A model generated the notes under the pieces. That model saw nothing but the letters and a program-made list of their open reading frames with translations. It searched no databases and was not told where the DNA came from. Both the position numbers and the translations under genes were made by a program. Below are positions 17,855 to 26,338 of a stretch of DNA of 64,000 nucleotides, piece by piece. The DNA is taken from NCBI GenBank assembly GCA_016716605.1, contig JADJWA010000002.1, forward strand, positions 186,001 through 250,000, given 5' to 3'. Position 1 is the first letter of the stretch. Each line of letters opens with the position of its first letter. Source of the DNA: Flavobacteriales bacterium (GTDB taxonomy: Bacteria > Bacteroidota > Bacteroidia > Flavobacteriales_F > PHOS-HE28).

Positions 17855-18901
17855 ATGAACCGGACGGCCGTCGTGATCCTGAACTTCAACGGCAAGCATT
17901 GGCTGCAGCGCTTCCTGTCTGGCGTGGTGGAGCACAGCCCAGGGGCTGAGGTGGTGGTGGCCGACAACGGCAGCACCGATGATTCCGTCGCGTGGCTGCA
18001 GGCCGCGCACCCCGCAGTGCGCTGCGTGCGGCTGGTGAGGAACCTCGGCTTCGCAGGTGGATACAATGCCGCCCTCGAGCAGGTCGATGCCGAACGTTTC
18101 GTGCTGCTCAACAGCGATGTGGAAGTGATGCCGGGCTGGCTCGATCGGCTCAACGCGTACATGGATGCCCACCCGCGCATGGCGGCTTGCCAGCCCAAGG
18201 TGCTCGCCCACGCGGCACCGCAGCATTTCGAGCATGCCGGCGCAGCGGGCGGCTGCATCGACCGCAACGGATACCCCTTCTGCCGCGGCCGCATCTTCGA
18301 GCTCACGGAGCAGGATAACGGACAGTACGACGATGACCGCCCGGTGTTCTGGGCAACGGGCGCATGCCTCATGATCCGCAGCGATGCATTCCGCGAAGCG
18401 GGCGGCTTTGATGCCGCGCTCTTCGCGCACATGGAGGAGATCGACCTGTGCTGGCGGTTGCGCCGCATGGGCTGGAGCATCGGTTACACCAGTGCGGCTC
18501 GGGTGCTGCACGTGGGCGGCGGATCGCTCGGCTATGGCAGCACCTTCAAGACCTACCTCAACTTCCGCAACAGCCTCATCGTGCTCACCAAGAACCTGAA
18601 GTCGCGAGCGCTGGGCCTGCGGATCCTTCGGCGCCTGGTGCTCGACGGCTTCGCTTCGCTGAAGTTCCTGCTCGAAGGCCACCCCGGCCACGCATGGCAG
18701 GTGATGCGCGCGCACTGGTCATACTTCTCCGCTCTGCCTCGCGTGCTGCGCCAGCGCCGGGAGCTGATGCGCACCGAGCGCGACCCCGACCTCACGGGCC
18801 TTTACCTGCGCAGCATCGCTTACGACCGTTTCATCATCGGATGGCGCCGCTTCGACCAGCTCGATGCCGCTGCCTTCGTTCAGGGGCGCTCCAGCAAGTG
18901 A
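17855..18901 (+). CDS. Family 2 glycosyltransferase
   Basis: The 348-residue protein opens with the GT-A fold signature TAVVILNFNGKHWLQRFLSGVVEHSPGAEVVVADNGSTDDSVAWL. The DxD-like motif is in FVLLNSDVEVMPGWLDRL (~87-104) and the acceptor part contains GACLMIRSDAFREAGGFDAALFAHMEEIDLCWRLRRMGW, typical of rhamnosyltransferase-like GT2 enzymes. It transfers a sugar from a nucleotide donor to a cell-surface glycan; donor and acceptor are unknown. The upstream CACCTTTG is a possible -7 box. The 3' end overlaps aroQ by 22 bases. Confidence 0.85.
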   Translation: MNRTAVVILNFNGKHWLQRFLSGVVEHSPGAEVVVADNGSTDDSVAWLQAAHPAVRCVRLVRNLGFAGGYNAALEQVDAERFVLLNSDVEVMPGWLDRLNAYMDAHPRMAACQPKVLAHAAPQHFEHAGAAGGCIDRNGYPFCRGRIFELTEQDNGQYDDDRPVFWATGACLMIRSDAFREAGGFDAALFAHMEEIDLCWRLRRMGWSIGYTSAARVLHVGGGSLGYGSTFKTYLNFRNSLIVLTKNLKSRALGLRILRRLVLDGFASLKFLLEGHPGHAWQVMRAHWSYFSALPRVLRQRRELMRTERDPDLTGLYLRSIAYDRFIIGWRRFDQLDAAAFVQGRSSK

Positions 18902-19314
18902 AGCACCGCCAAGCGGTAGCCATCGAGGCCCAGGCCCATGATGCTGCCCGCGCACACCGCTCCCACGAGCGATTCGTGCCGGAAAGGCTCGCGCGCCAGC
19001 AAGTTGCTTATGTGCACCTCCACCACCGGCACGCGCACGGCGGCCACCGCATCACGGATGGCCACCGAGGTGTGGGAGTAACCGCCGGCGTTCAGGACCA
19101 CGCCAGCATGAACCCCATCGGCCTGCTGGATGGCGCTCACCAGCTCACCCTCCAGGTTGGTCTGCAGGTGATCGATCCTGCACCCTTGCATCCCTTCGCG
19201 CAGCTCCACCAAATACTCCTCGAAGGAGCGGCCGCCGTAAACCGAAGGCTCGCGCGAGCCGAGCAGGTTGAGGTTGGGTCCGTTCAGGATGAGGATGCGT
19301 GGCGTGGCGCTCAT
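18880..19314 (-). CDS. aroQ: Type II 3-dehydroquinate dehydratase
   Basis: Third step of the shikimate pathway. I start at MSATPRILILNGPNLNLLG, giving 144 residues, the normal size for the dodecameric type II enzyme. Active-site features are present: GPNLNLLGSREPSVYGG (catalytic loop Arg and Tyr), QTNLEGELVSAIQQA, LNAGGYSHTSVAIRDA (Asn and the catalytic His) and PVVEVHISNLLAREPFRHES (His and Arg). The longer open frame would run into the region upstream of xerD and is not supported. It is divergent from xerD. Confidence 0.92.
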   Translation of the reverse strand: MSATPRILILNGPNLNLLGSREPSVYGGRSFEEYLVELREGMQGCRIDHLQTNLEGELVSAIQQADGVHAGVVLNAGGYSHTSVAIRDAVAAVRVPVVEVHISNLLAREPFRHESLVGAVCAGSIMGLGLDGYRLAVLHLLERP

Positions 19315-19427
19315 GCGGGCGAAGTTCGCTATCACCGACCGAGCGCGGAAGGATCCACATCGCCGCGTTGGCATTGCGTACCTGAGCGCACGGCTTACCC
19401 GGCCCAAGCCGCTCCACCTTCGCACGC

Positions 19428-20333
19428 ATGGATTGGGACAAGGCGCTACGCGGATTCCGCATGCACCTGAAGCTGGAGCGCTCGTTGAGCGACCGCACGC
19501 TCTCGGCATACCTCACCGACCTGGGCAAACTGCGCGCCCATGCGGAGGGGCAGGCGCCACCCATCGCACCGGACGCCTTCGCCCTCGACGACCTGCAGGC
19601 ATTCATCTCGACGATTGCAAAGGGCGGTGCAGCAGCTACCAGTCAGGCGCGGCTGCTCAGCGCGGTGCGCATGTTCCACCGCTATCTGCGCAAGGAGAAA
19701 GCGATCACGGATGACCCCAGCACGCTGCTCAGCAGCCCGCGCCTCGGCCGCAAGCTGCCCGTGTTCCTCACGCTCGACGAGGTCGATGCCATCTGCGACG
19801 CCATCGACCTGAGCAAACCGATGGCCCACCGCGACCGCGCCATGGTAGAGACGCTCTACGGCTGCGGCCTGCGCGTGAGCGAGCTCTGCGGCTTGCGGAT
19901 CTCGCGCATCAGCGCGGCGGAAGGATTCGTGCGCGTGGTGGGCAAGGGCGACAAGGAGCGATTGGTCCCCATCGGCGCGGAGGCGCTGCACTGGATCGGA
20001 CTCTACCAGACTCATGAGCGCGGCCATCTCCCGGTGAAGAAAGGCGCGGAGGACATCCTCTTCCTGAACCGGCGCGGAAGCGGCATCTCGCGCATGTGGG
20101 TCTTCAAGCTGGTGCGCGCGCTCGCGGTGAAGGCCGGCGTGCGCAAAGCCATCGGCCCGCACACCTTCCGCCACTCCTTCGCCACGCATTTGGTCGAGGG
20201 CGGCGCCGACCTGCGCGCCGTGCAGGAGATGCTGGGCCACGCCAGCATCACCACCACGGAGATCTACACGCACCTCGACCGCGAATACCTGCGGGCGAGC
20301 ATCCTGCAATTCCATCCGCGAGGGCGTGCGTGA
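19428..20333 (+). CDS. xerD: Site-specific tyrosine recombinase XerD
   Basis: The 301-residue protein has the N-terminal core-binding domain (FRMHLKLERSLSDRTLSAYLTDLGKL) and a C-terminal catalytic domain with all expected residues: Arg in LYGCGLRVSELCGLR, Lys in VVGKGDKERLVPIG, His-x-x-Arg in GPHTFRHSFATHLVEGGADLRAVQEMLGHASITTTEIYTH, and the nucleophilic Tyr in that last stretch. Size and motifs match the chromosome-dimer-resolution recombinase acting at dif. It lies 7.3 kb from the icmF island and is not obviously tied to it. Confidence 0.9.
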   Translation: MDWDKALRGFRMHLKLERSLSDRTLSAYLTDLGKLRAHAEGQAPPIAPDAFALDDLQAFISTIAKGGAAATSQARLLSAVRMFHRYLRKEKAITDDPSTLLSSPRLGRKLPVFLTLDEVDAICDAIDLSKPMAHRDRAMVETLYGCGLRVSELCGLRISRISAAEGFVRVVGKGDKERLVPIGAEALHWIGLYQTHERGHLPVKKGAEDILFLNRRGSGISRMWVFKLVRALAVKAGVRKAIGPHTFRHSFATHLVEGGADLRAVQEMLGHASITTTEIYTHLDREYLRASILQFHPRGRA

Positions 20334-20366
20334 GGCGGCTGGCATGCCGGATAACTTCCCCGCCGA

Positions 20367-21434
20367 ATGCGACCGGCTCTACTCCCAATTCTGATCCTTG
20401 CGGCCACTGCCTGCGCCCAGCAGCCGTGGAGCATCGGAGCGCGGGGTCACTACGGCTTCCTCTGGGCGCACCGGCCGGCGAGTTGGATCCTGGTGGAAGG
20501 TCATGCTGGTGCAGGCGAAGTGTTCATCGAACGCCGCGTTGAGGGCGATCGGGAATGGCATCGGACCTACGGGCTTCCGCGCTACGGCGTGCTCGCGATC
20601 CACACGCGCATGGCTAATCCGCAGCGGATCGGCGATGCCATGAGCCTGATGCCCTATCTCACCTTCCCGCTGATGCACGGCGAGCGCTTGAGCTTGGGCC
20701 TGCGCGTGGGCTGGGGCGTTGGCTACGTGAGCAAACCATTCGACCGGCGCGAGAACACGCGGCAGATCGCCATCGGCTCGCGGATCAATGGCGCCATGCA
20801 ACTGATGCCCGAATTGCGGTACGAGGCCCAGCGCATCGCTGTGCAACTGGGCCTCAGCATCGATCATTGGAGCAACGGCAGCGCGAAGCAGCCGAACCTC
20901 GGGCTCAACTTCCTGAGCCTATCGCTCGGTGCATCGTACGCATTAGGGCAGGCGCCCCCGCAGCGCAGCGCGCCGGAGCGCATCGGCTTCGAACGTGAGC
21001 GCCGCGAGTACCACGTGGTTGCTGCCTTCGGCGTGAGCGAGAGCGGCCGTCCGCTCAATGGCCAGTACAGCGTGTACGCGCTGAGCGCTGATGCGAGCTG
21101 GCGCGTGGGCGGCAAGGGCGCGCTGGGCGGCGGCATCGACTTGTTCAACAAAGGCGACCTGGCCACGGTGCTGCCCGGGCTAGAAGGGAAGAGCCGGGCG
21201 GCGCTCACGCAAGCCGGTGCGCATGCGGGCGGCTCCCTGTTGCTGGGGCGCGGGGAATTGCTCTTCCAATTCGGCGGCTATCTATACAGCCCTGCTCCCG
21301 ACGATGCTCCGGTCTATCAACGAACCGGCATGCGTTACCGCTTGGGCAAGCGCCTGCTCGCCAGTGTCTGCCTCAAGACCCATTTCGCCACCGCCGACCA
21401 TTGGGAGTTCGGCATCGGATACCGATGGAACTGA
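20367..21434 (+). CDS. PagL-like acyloxyacyl hydrolase, outer membrane
   Basis: The 355 residues start with a signal peptide (MRPALLPILILAATACAQ). The family is suggested by SIGARGHYGFLWAHRP at the start of the mature chain and by LGLSIDHWSNGSAKQPNLGLNFLSLSLGASY (~165-195), where the His-x-Ser pair matches the catalytic dyad of PagL, a lipid A 3-O-deacylase. The remaining chain alternates like barrel strands. PagL itself is about half this size, so this is a Bacteroidota-type longer member. Its end overlaps the ATG of the lipoprotein gene. Confidence 0.65.
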   Translation: MRPALLPILILAATACAQQPWSIGARGHYGFLWAHRPASWILVEGHAGAGEVFIERRVEGDREWHRTYGLPRYGVLAIHTRMANPQRIGDAMSLMPYLTFPLMHGERLSLGLRVGWGVGYVSKPFDRRENTRQIAIGSRINGAMQLMPELRYEAQRIAVQLGLSIDHWSNGSAKQPNLGLNFLSLSLGASYALGQAPPQRSAPERIGFERERREYHVVAAFGVSESGRPLNGQYSVYALSADASWRVGGKGALGGGIDLFNKGDLATVLPGLEGKSRAALTQAGAHAGGSLLLGRGELLFQFGGYLYSPAPDDAPVYQRTGMRYRLGKRLLASVCLKTHFATADHWEFGIGYRWN

Positions 21435-22156
21435 AGCCTCTTCTCCCCTGCTTGCTCATCGTGCTCGCCGGCTGCCAGCGCGAGCAATGGGACGATTGCG
21501 TGACCAGCACCGGCTCCAATCAAGTGGAAGAGCGCGCTGTCCCTGCATTCAGTTCCGTCGAGATCGAGGACCGCGTCGATCTGGTGTTCGAGGCGCGCGC
21601 AACGGGGAGCGTGGCGGTGGAAGGCGGCGCCAACCTCATTGGGCAGGTGGTCACCGATGTGAAGGACGGAACCCTGAGCATCCGCAACGACATGCGCTGC
21701 CGATGGGTCCGCAGCTTCAAGCCGCGCATCACGGTTCATGTACCGGCTGAGGGCATCTGCCGTATCACCCTGCGCGGCACAGGCGACATCAGCTGCGCCG
21801 ACACGCTGCGCTGCGACTACCTCCTAGTGGAGCAATGGGGCGCGGAAGGCAGCGTGGACCTTAAGGTTGATGTTGACCGTCTCGATATCGCATTGCACAC
21901 CGGCGCTGGCGATGCGCTGATCACAGGCGCGTGCAACGAAGCGAACCTCTACAGCGGTATCATGGCGCCCATCGATGCGAGCGGACTTCGCGCAAGCACT
22001 GTCCGCGTGAACAACAGCAGCGTGGCGGACATCCGTTGCTGGGCGGTGAACGAGCTGGAGGCGCAGGTGCGCAGCGCGGGCGACGTGTTCTATAAAGGCG
22101 ATCCCGCCAGCGTTCAGAGCGTGATCACGGGAAGCGGGCGCTTGATCCCGGAGTAG
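21425..22156 (+). CDS. Head-GIN (DUF2807) lipoprotein
   Basis: A 243-residue lipoprotein starting at MELKPLLPCLLIVLAGC, with the lipobox LAGC. The mature part (EERAVPAFSSVEIEDRVDLVFEARATGSVAVEGGANLI, VTDVKDGTLSIRND, then regular short strands through DLKVDVDRLDIALHTGAGDALITGACNEANLYSGIMAPIDASGL) is the right-handed parallel beta-helix called head GIN or putative auto-transporter adhesin. The function of the family is unknown. The start overlaps the upstream gene by 10 bases. Confidence 0.8.
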   Translation: MELKPLLPCLLIVLAGCQREQWDDCVTSTGSNQVEERAVPAFSSVEIEDRVDLVFEARATGSVAVEGGANLIGQVVTDVKDGTLSIRNDMRCRWVRSFKPRITVHVPAEGICRITLRGTGDISCADTLRCDYLLVEQWGAEGSVDLKVDVDRLDIALHTGAGDALITGACNEANLYSGIMAPIDASGLRASTVRVNNSSVADIRCWAVNELEAQVRSAGDVFYKGDPASVQSVITGSGRLIPE

Positions 22157-22161
22157 AAGGC

Positions 22162-24000
22162 TCAGTCGCGCACCCAGGTGCCACGCGCAGCGGCCTCGCC
22201 ATTCCGCGCGAGCACGCGGTAGCCGTACACACCAGAGGGAAGCGCACTGGCATCGAATTCCATGCGCGCATCCGAGATGAGCCGCTGCAACACCAGGCGC
22301 CCGGTCGCATCGCGCAATTCGAAGAGGCCACCTGCCTCAGCGCCATTCAGCAGCACCTGCACCATGGCTGAGCCCGGGTTCGGCACCAGGTGCACCGTGC
22401 TGGCGAGGGGCACGATGTGCACGACACGGGTGCCGGAGTAAGCAGCCGCCCCATCCTCATCGACCTGATGCAAACGGTAATAATTCACGCCTTGCAAGGG
22501 ATGCTCATCGACGAGCCGATAGTCAATCGCCTGTGCGCTGCTCCCAGCAGCCTGCACATGCCCGATGGACTCGAAGGACTGGCCATCGCTTGAACGCTCA
22601 ACGCTGAAGTATGCCGTGCCCGATTCGCTCGCCGTGCGCCATTCCAGGTTCACGCCTGTACCGTCGCGGTGCGCATCGAAGTTCAGCAAGTCAACCGGCA
22701 GGATGGTGCAATCGAGCGACGCGCCGTTCTGCAGGATCCAATCCAGGCTGAAGCCTGTGCTGCTCTGGCTCCAGTTGCTGATGTACATGAGGTACACCTG
22801 ACCGATCACGACCTGCATGCCGGGCACCCAGCCGCAACGCTGCGGAGCGACCAGCGGGCAGGCATCGAAGGTGGCGGGTATCCCATAGGAAACCGCCGTG
22901 CTCGCGAATTGCGGGGGCGAGAAAGTGGCATGGCCCATGCCGGTGGAATAGCTGCCGGTACTCGCGAATGTGGCCGGACCGCTCGAGGCGGCGCATCGGA
23001 TTGGCGGTCCGCTGGGCGGGCAAAGGTTGCCGGGGTTGGAGCCTGGCGGGTATGGCCCCCACACCGCCCAATCATAATCATCCGGACCGAGCGGATTGAT
23101 GGAGAAGCCGAGGTTGCCGGAGGCGCTGGGCGAGAACACGTACCAAGTGCCCTGGAACTCGGTCACGTCGAGGCAGCCGGAGTTGATTGGGTTGATGTCG
23201 GCCACATTGCCGGTGTTGGTGGTGTTGTTGCCGATGGACACGTTGCTGCAGATGGTCATGGCGCCGAGGCAATCCTCTTGCGGTGGCGGCGGCGGCACGC
23301 AGGTCACCGTGCCGGCGTAAGTGGTTCCCGCTGCCGGCGGGGTGCCGGAATTGAACAGCGTGGAGCCGCCGAGCGTGAGGATGTACGAGTTGTCCGTTTG
23401 CCAGGCGCCCGACGCGTTGTAGGTGAGCACCACCGTGCCGCCGATGTTCACGCCGAACTGCACGGAGACGGAAGGCGATCCGAATGGAACCGTGTAGTAC
23501 TGGAAGGGCCCTCCGTTGATGCTCACGCCCACATTCGATGTGCCCCAGCCATCGCTGAAGCTGTCGAAGAGCGTGAGCGTGTACACGCAATCGCCAGCGG
23601 GCGGCGTTGCGCAGGTGATGGCCAGCGGCGCGCAGGTGGCGTTGGTGGCGCAGTTGTACAGGTCGATCAGCACACGGAGCTGCCCGGTGAAGCCCGCTGT
23701 CCAGGTCACCGTGGATTGCAGTCCGCAGAAATCGTCGTTGTAGCCGAGCGAGCCGCCACCGGCGTTGTTGTAAAGGGTGATCTGCGTATCGAAGGAGGCG
23801 CCGCAGGTGCTGAAGGTGTACGTGTTGCCCGTCACCACATTGATCAGCGCGTACTGGCCGCCCTGCACGCAGGGCACATTGGTGGTGCCCGGGCAGGTGG
23901 GCGTCACGGCCGCGCCCGTGAGCACATTGTTGTTAGGGCACTGCGCGATGGCAGCGGCAGCGAAAAGCAGGAAGAGAAGGGAAGCGGCGAATCTCACCAT
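22162..24000 (-). CDS. Secreted T9SS-sorted protein with CUB-like/PPC-like repeats
   Basis: A 612-residue protein with a signal peptide (MVRFAASLLFLLFAAAAIAQ). The first 200 residues have paired repeats resembling pre-peptidase C-type domains (GNTYTFSTCGASFDTQITLYNNAGGGSLGYNDDFCGLQSTVTWTAGFTGQLRVLIDLYNC), then DCVYTLTLFDSFSDGWGTSNVGVSINGGPF, then a middle domain with EDCLGAMTICSNVSIGNN and GPDDYDWAVWGPYPPGSNPGNLCPP, seen in many Bacteroidota adhesin-like proteins. A fibronectin-like stretch (NLEWRTASESGTAYFSVERSSDGQSF) leads into the type A sorting domain ending GVYGYRVLARNGEAAARGTWVRD. It is cell-surface or secreted; there is no enzyme motif. Confidence 0.75.
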   Translation of the reverse strand: MVRFAASLLFLLFAAAAIAQCPNNNVLTGAAVTPTCPGTTNVPCVQGGQYALINVVTGNTYTFSTCGASFDTQITLYNNAGGGSLGYNDDFCGLQSTVTWTAGFTGQLRVLIDLYNCATNATCAPLAITCATPPAGDCVYTLTLFDSFSDGWGTSNVGVSINGGPFQYYTVPFGSPSVSVQFGVNIGGTVVLTYNASGAWQTDNSYILTLGGSTLFNSGTPPAAGTTYAGTVTCVPPPPPQEDCLGAMTICSNVSIGNNTTNTGNVADINPINSGCLDVTEFQGTWYVFSPSASGNLGFSINPLGPDDYDWAVWGPYPPGSNPGNLCPPSGPPIRCAASSGPATFASTGSYSTGMGHATFSPPQFASTAVSYGIPATFDACPLVAPQRCGWVPGMQVVIGQVYLMYISNWSQSSTGFSLDWILQNGASLDCTILPVDLLNFDAHRDGTGVNLEWRTASESGTAYFSVERSSDGQSFESIGHVQAAGSSAQAIDYRLVDEHPLQGVNYYRLHQVDEDGAAAYSGTRVVHIVPLASTVHLVPNPGSAMVQVLLNGAEAGGLFELRDATGRLVLQRLISDARMEFDASALPSGVYGYRVLARNGEAAARGTWVRD

Positions 24001-24088
24001 GGCCCGTTGGATTAGCGTTGGTGAATGTAGGGGAACCAATGAAGCAGCGTTCCAAAGGCCTCCTCGCTTTTCAACGCCAAGTGGCCGA

Positions 24089-25000
24089 TCACTCCTTCAC
24101 CCAGCGCAAGCTCGTGCGTGCGCCATCGGCTCCTTCAACCCTGATCAGGTAAGCGCCTGAAGGGAGCTGCGTGGTACCGATGGTGGTCATGCCTGCGACA
24201 TGGGTTCGCATAGCCACCACTTGGCCCAAGGCATCGAGGACCTCGACCCGGTGAGGCGATGAAGGCAGGGTGAGCGTGATTTGCTCGCGGCCCGGGTTGG
24301 GCGCAACAGCAACCAACTGGACGCTCGCTGTGGTTGCTGCGCCAAGAGTGAAGTCGCATTCGGTGCCAGGAGCAGTCCATGGCCCAAAAAACGTCAGGTC
24401 GGCATCCCAGTAGCACATTAACATCTCTCCTACATCTATTATAATCCCGCAGTATGCGTAGGGAACGAAATTGGATGTGAACCCGACCCGTTCGTAATAG
24501 AAGGCGTTGCCAGCGATGATCTCCCCATTCGGACCGAGCATACCGTAGGCCCAACGGCGCAAAGACACTCCATTCACGACTACATGGCTCGTATCCAAGA
24601 CCTGGTACTGGCCGAAAGGCTCCAGCCCAGCGCAGGCTTGACCGTAGCCTGGCGGGTACCATCGATCGCCCGGAACGGCATCGAAACGCAGCAACGTGTC
24701 CCAAGCCACACCATTCGGGCTCCATGCCGGCACCATGAGCACATTACTCAGCAGCGAAGTGTACTGGACCTGATCGATCCAGACGGTATCCTGCAATAGC
24801 AAGTCCACCCTCATCCCCGTCGTACGGATACGTTGGGCATTCTGACCGAGCACTATCGTATCCCCTTCGTACACGCGATGGCGATAGCCGGTGAAGCCGA
24901 TGGACAACTCTTCAAAATTCCACGTCGCCCCCGGCGGGCACCAGTTCTGGGCTGTAACAAGCAAGGGCATCGCGAACAGGAAGAGGATGGTTATCCGCAT
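24089..25000 (-). CDS. Secreted T9SS-sorted protein of unknown function
   Basis: A 303-residue product starting MRITILFLFAMPLLVTAQ with a signal peptide; a TACATTCG box upstream (on the minus strand, about 25007-25014) supports this start. The mature chain (WCPPGATWNFEELSIGFTGYRHRVYEGDTIVLGQNAQRI) has a layout common in Bacteroidota proteins annotated only as T9SS type A sorting domain proteins. The tail VAPNPGREQITLTLPSSPHRVEVLDALGQVV to GAYLIRVEGADGARTSLRWVKE is the sorting signal. Function unknown. Confidence 0.7.
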   Translation of the reverse strand: MRITILFLFAMPLLVTAQNWCPPGATWNFEELSIGFTGYRHRVYEGDTIVLGQNAQRIRTTGMRVDLLLQDTVWIDQVQYTSLLSNVLMVPAWSPNGVAWDTLLRFDAVPGDRWYPPGYGQACAGLEPFGQYQVLDTSHVVVNGVSLRRWAYGMLGPNGEIIAGNAFYYERVGFTSNFVPYAYCGIIIDVGEMLMCYWDADLTFFGPWTAPGTECDFTLGAATTASVQLVAVAPNPGREQITLTLPSSPHRVEVLDALGQVVAMRTHVAGMTTIGTTQLPSGAYLIRVEGADGARTSLRWVKE

Positions 25001-25120
25001 GGCAGAACGAATGTATGCGCTGGACGATAAGATCATCAACCCGCTGCCTCGCGACCAACGGCAATTCGATTCCATGGACGGTGGCAGTATTCAAGACGTA
25101 CTCCGCACATTCGCCCTTCC

Positions 25121-25690
25121 ATGAACAAGGCCGTACGGAACAAAGCGAAGGAGCTCTTAGGCTTCGGCATGCCCAAGCAGGCGGTGTTCGATACGCTGGT
25201 GCTGGAGCACCCCGAGGCCAAACCGAAGAAGATCGCCGAGCTGCTGCGCTACATGCCCACGCAATGGGCACGGGAGAAATTCCGCAACGCGCACTGGGCA
25301 CTCCTGGGCATCATCGCCCTATCGGCCGGGCTGCGCGTGCTCCGCTCATTGCTGGAGAAGGACATCCAGTTCGATCAGGCCACGGCCTACTTGAGCCTGG
25401 TCCCCATTGCCACCTTGCTCGTTGGGTGGAGCCTCTTTCGCTGGCAAGGGCAAGTGTTCGAGTGGGTGGGCTGGGGGAACCTGCTCAGCGCCACCACCCT
25501 CTTGAACGCGCTGAGCGCCGCAGCCAGGGGCGAAGGGGATGCATGGACGATCGCGCTGAGCGCCCTCTCGGTGTGCATCGGTGCGCTGTCGCTCTACCTG
25601 GCTCGGAGCGCATTCGCGAAGCCGAAGGAGGAGAAGGATCCGCTTGGCGGGCCGGTGCGGCACGTGTTCCCTGTGGAAGAACTGAGCTAG
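25121..25690 (+). CDS. Integral membrane protein of unknown function
   Basis: The 189 residues have a basic cytoplasmic N-terminal ~55 residues (MNKAVRNKAKELLGFGMPKQAVFDTLVLEHPEAKPKKIAELLRYMP, probably helical and possibly a nucleic-acid or protein contact), then four hydrophobic segments (WALLGIIALSAGLRVL; LSLVPIATLLVGWSLF; FEWVGWGNLLSATTLLNALSA; TIALSALSVCIGALSLYLA). I do not recognise the family. Confidence 0.65.
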   Translation: MNKAVRNKAKELLGFGMPKQAVFDTLVLEHPEAKPKKIAELLRYMPTQWAREKFRNAHWALLGIIALSAGLRVLRSLLEKDIQFDQATAYLSLVPIATLLVGWSLFRWQGQVFEWVGWGNLLSATTLLNALSAAARGEGDAWTIALSALSVCIGALSLYLARSAFAKPKEEKDPLGGPVRHVFPVEELS

Positions 25691-25719
25691 CCGCCTACAT
25701 TTCCCGCGCCTTCCCATCC

Positions 25720-26304
25720 ATGCTGCGCACGCTAGCCTTCGGGCTGTTCCTCATTTCATTCCAAAGCGCCGCGCAGGATGGCGTCTTCCACATCTTCCAC
25801 AACAACAAGATGCTCGGCACCATCGACGTGCTGCGCGTGGCCAAAGGGGACAGCGTGACCTATTCGATGATCTCCCGCTCGGACTTCACTTTCCTGTGGA
25901 AGCGGCAGGTGCACACGGTGGCGCGCACGATGCATGTTGATGGGCGCGTGACCAACTGCCTCACCACCGTGCACGAAAGCGGCGCGCTCCGTGACAGCAG
26001 CGCGCTCCGGTGCATCGGCGGACGCGGGCTCTATGTGGTGCATCCTGAAAAAGTGTACAGCGCCGACCTCCCGAAGAATCCATGGACAACGGCGCGCATG
26101 TATTACGATGAGCCCGTGGGGCAGGACAGCATCTTCGTGGAGAGCGAGCTCTTCGAGTGCCCCTTGGAGCGCATCGCCCCGGGCGAGTACATCCTGAAGC
26201 TGCCGAACAAGGAGAAGAACCACTACGTCTATCGCGACGGCATCCTGCAGGAGATCCGCGTGGACCGCGGCTGGTTGGGATTGGTATTCAGAAGGGCGGG
26301 TTAG
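25720..26304 (+). CDS. Secreted protein (DUF6134-like)
   Basis: A 194-residue protein starting MLRTLAFGLFLISFQSAAQ with a signal peptide. The mature chain is beta-rich with a ligand-pocket-like pattern (DGVFHIFHNNKMLGTIDVLRVAKGDSVTYSMISRSDFTFLWKRQVHTVARTMHVDGRVTNC) and ends in KNHYVYRDGILQEIRVDRGWLGLVF. It resembles Bacteroidota proteins annotated as DUF6134, whose role is unknown; I am only moderately sure. The longer open frame that enters this gene runs through the preceding membrane-protein gene in another frame and is not real. Confidence 0.6.
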   Translation: MLRTLAFGLFLISFQSAAQDGVFHIFHNNKMLGTIDVLRVAKGDSVTYSMISRSDFTFLWKRQVHTVARTMHVDGRVTNCLTTVHESGALRDSSALRCIGGRGLYVVHPEKVYSADLPKNPWTTARMYYDEPVGQDSIFVESELFECPLERIAPGEYILKLPNKEKNHYVYRDGILQEIRVDRGWLGLVFRRAG

Positions 26305-26338
26305 GCGATTCCAGCTTGGACTTCCTCGGATTCGGTCA

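Noticed and set aside
19428..20333. xerD as the integrase of the icmF island
   Set aside because: Its size and motifs fit the chromosomal dimer-resolution enzyme, it lies outside the island and no dif-like or att-like pair was seen at the icmF edges.
22669..24015. 448-codon plus-strand open frame opposite a T9SS protein
   Set aside because: Low-complexity shadow; the minus-strand frame has a signal peptide and sorting tail.
25015..25719. Upstream extension of the DUF6134-like gene
   Set aside because: It overlaps the membrane-protein gene in a different frame; the true start is the ATG with signal peptide at 25720.
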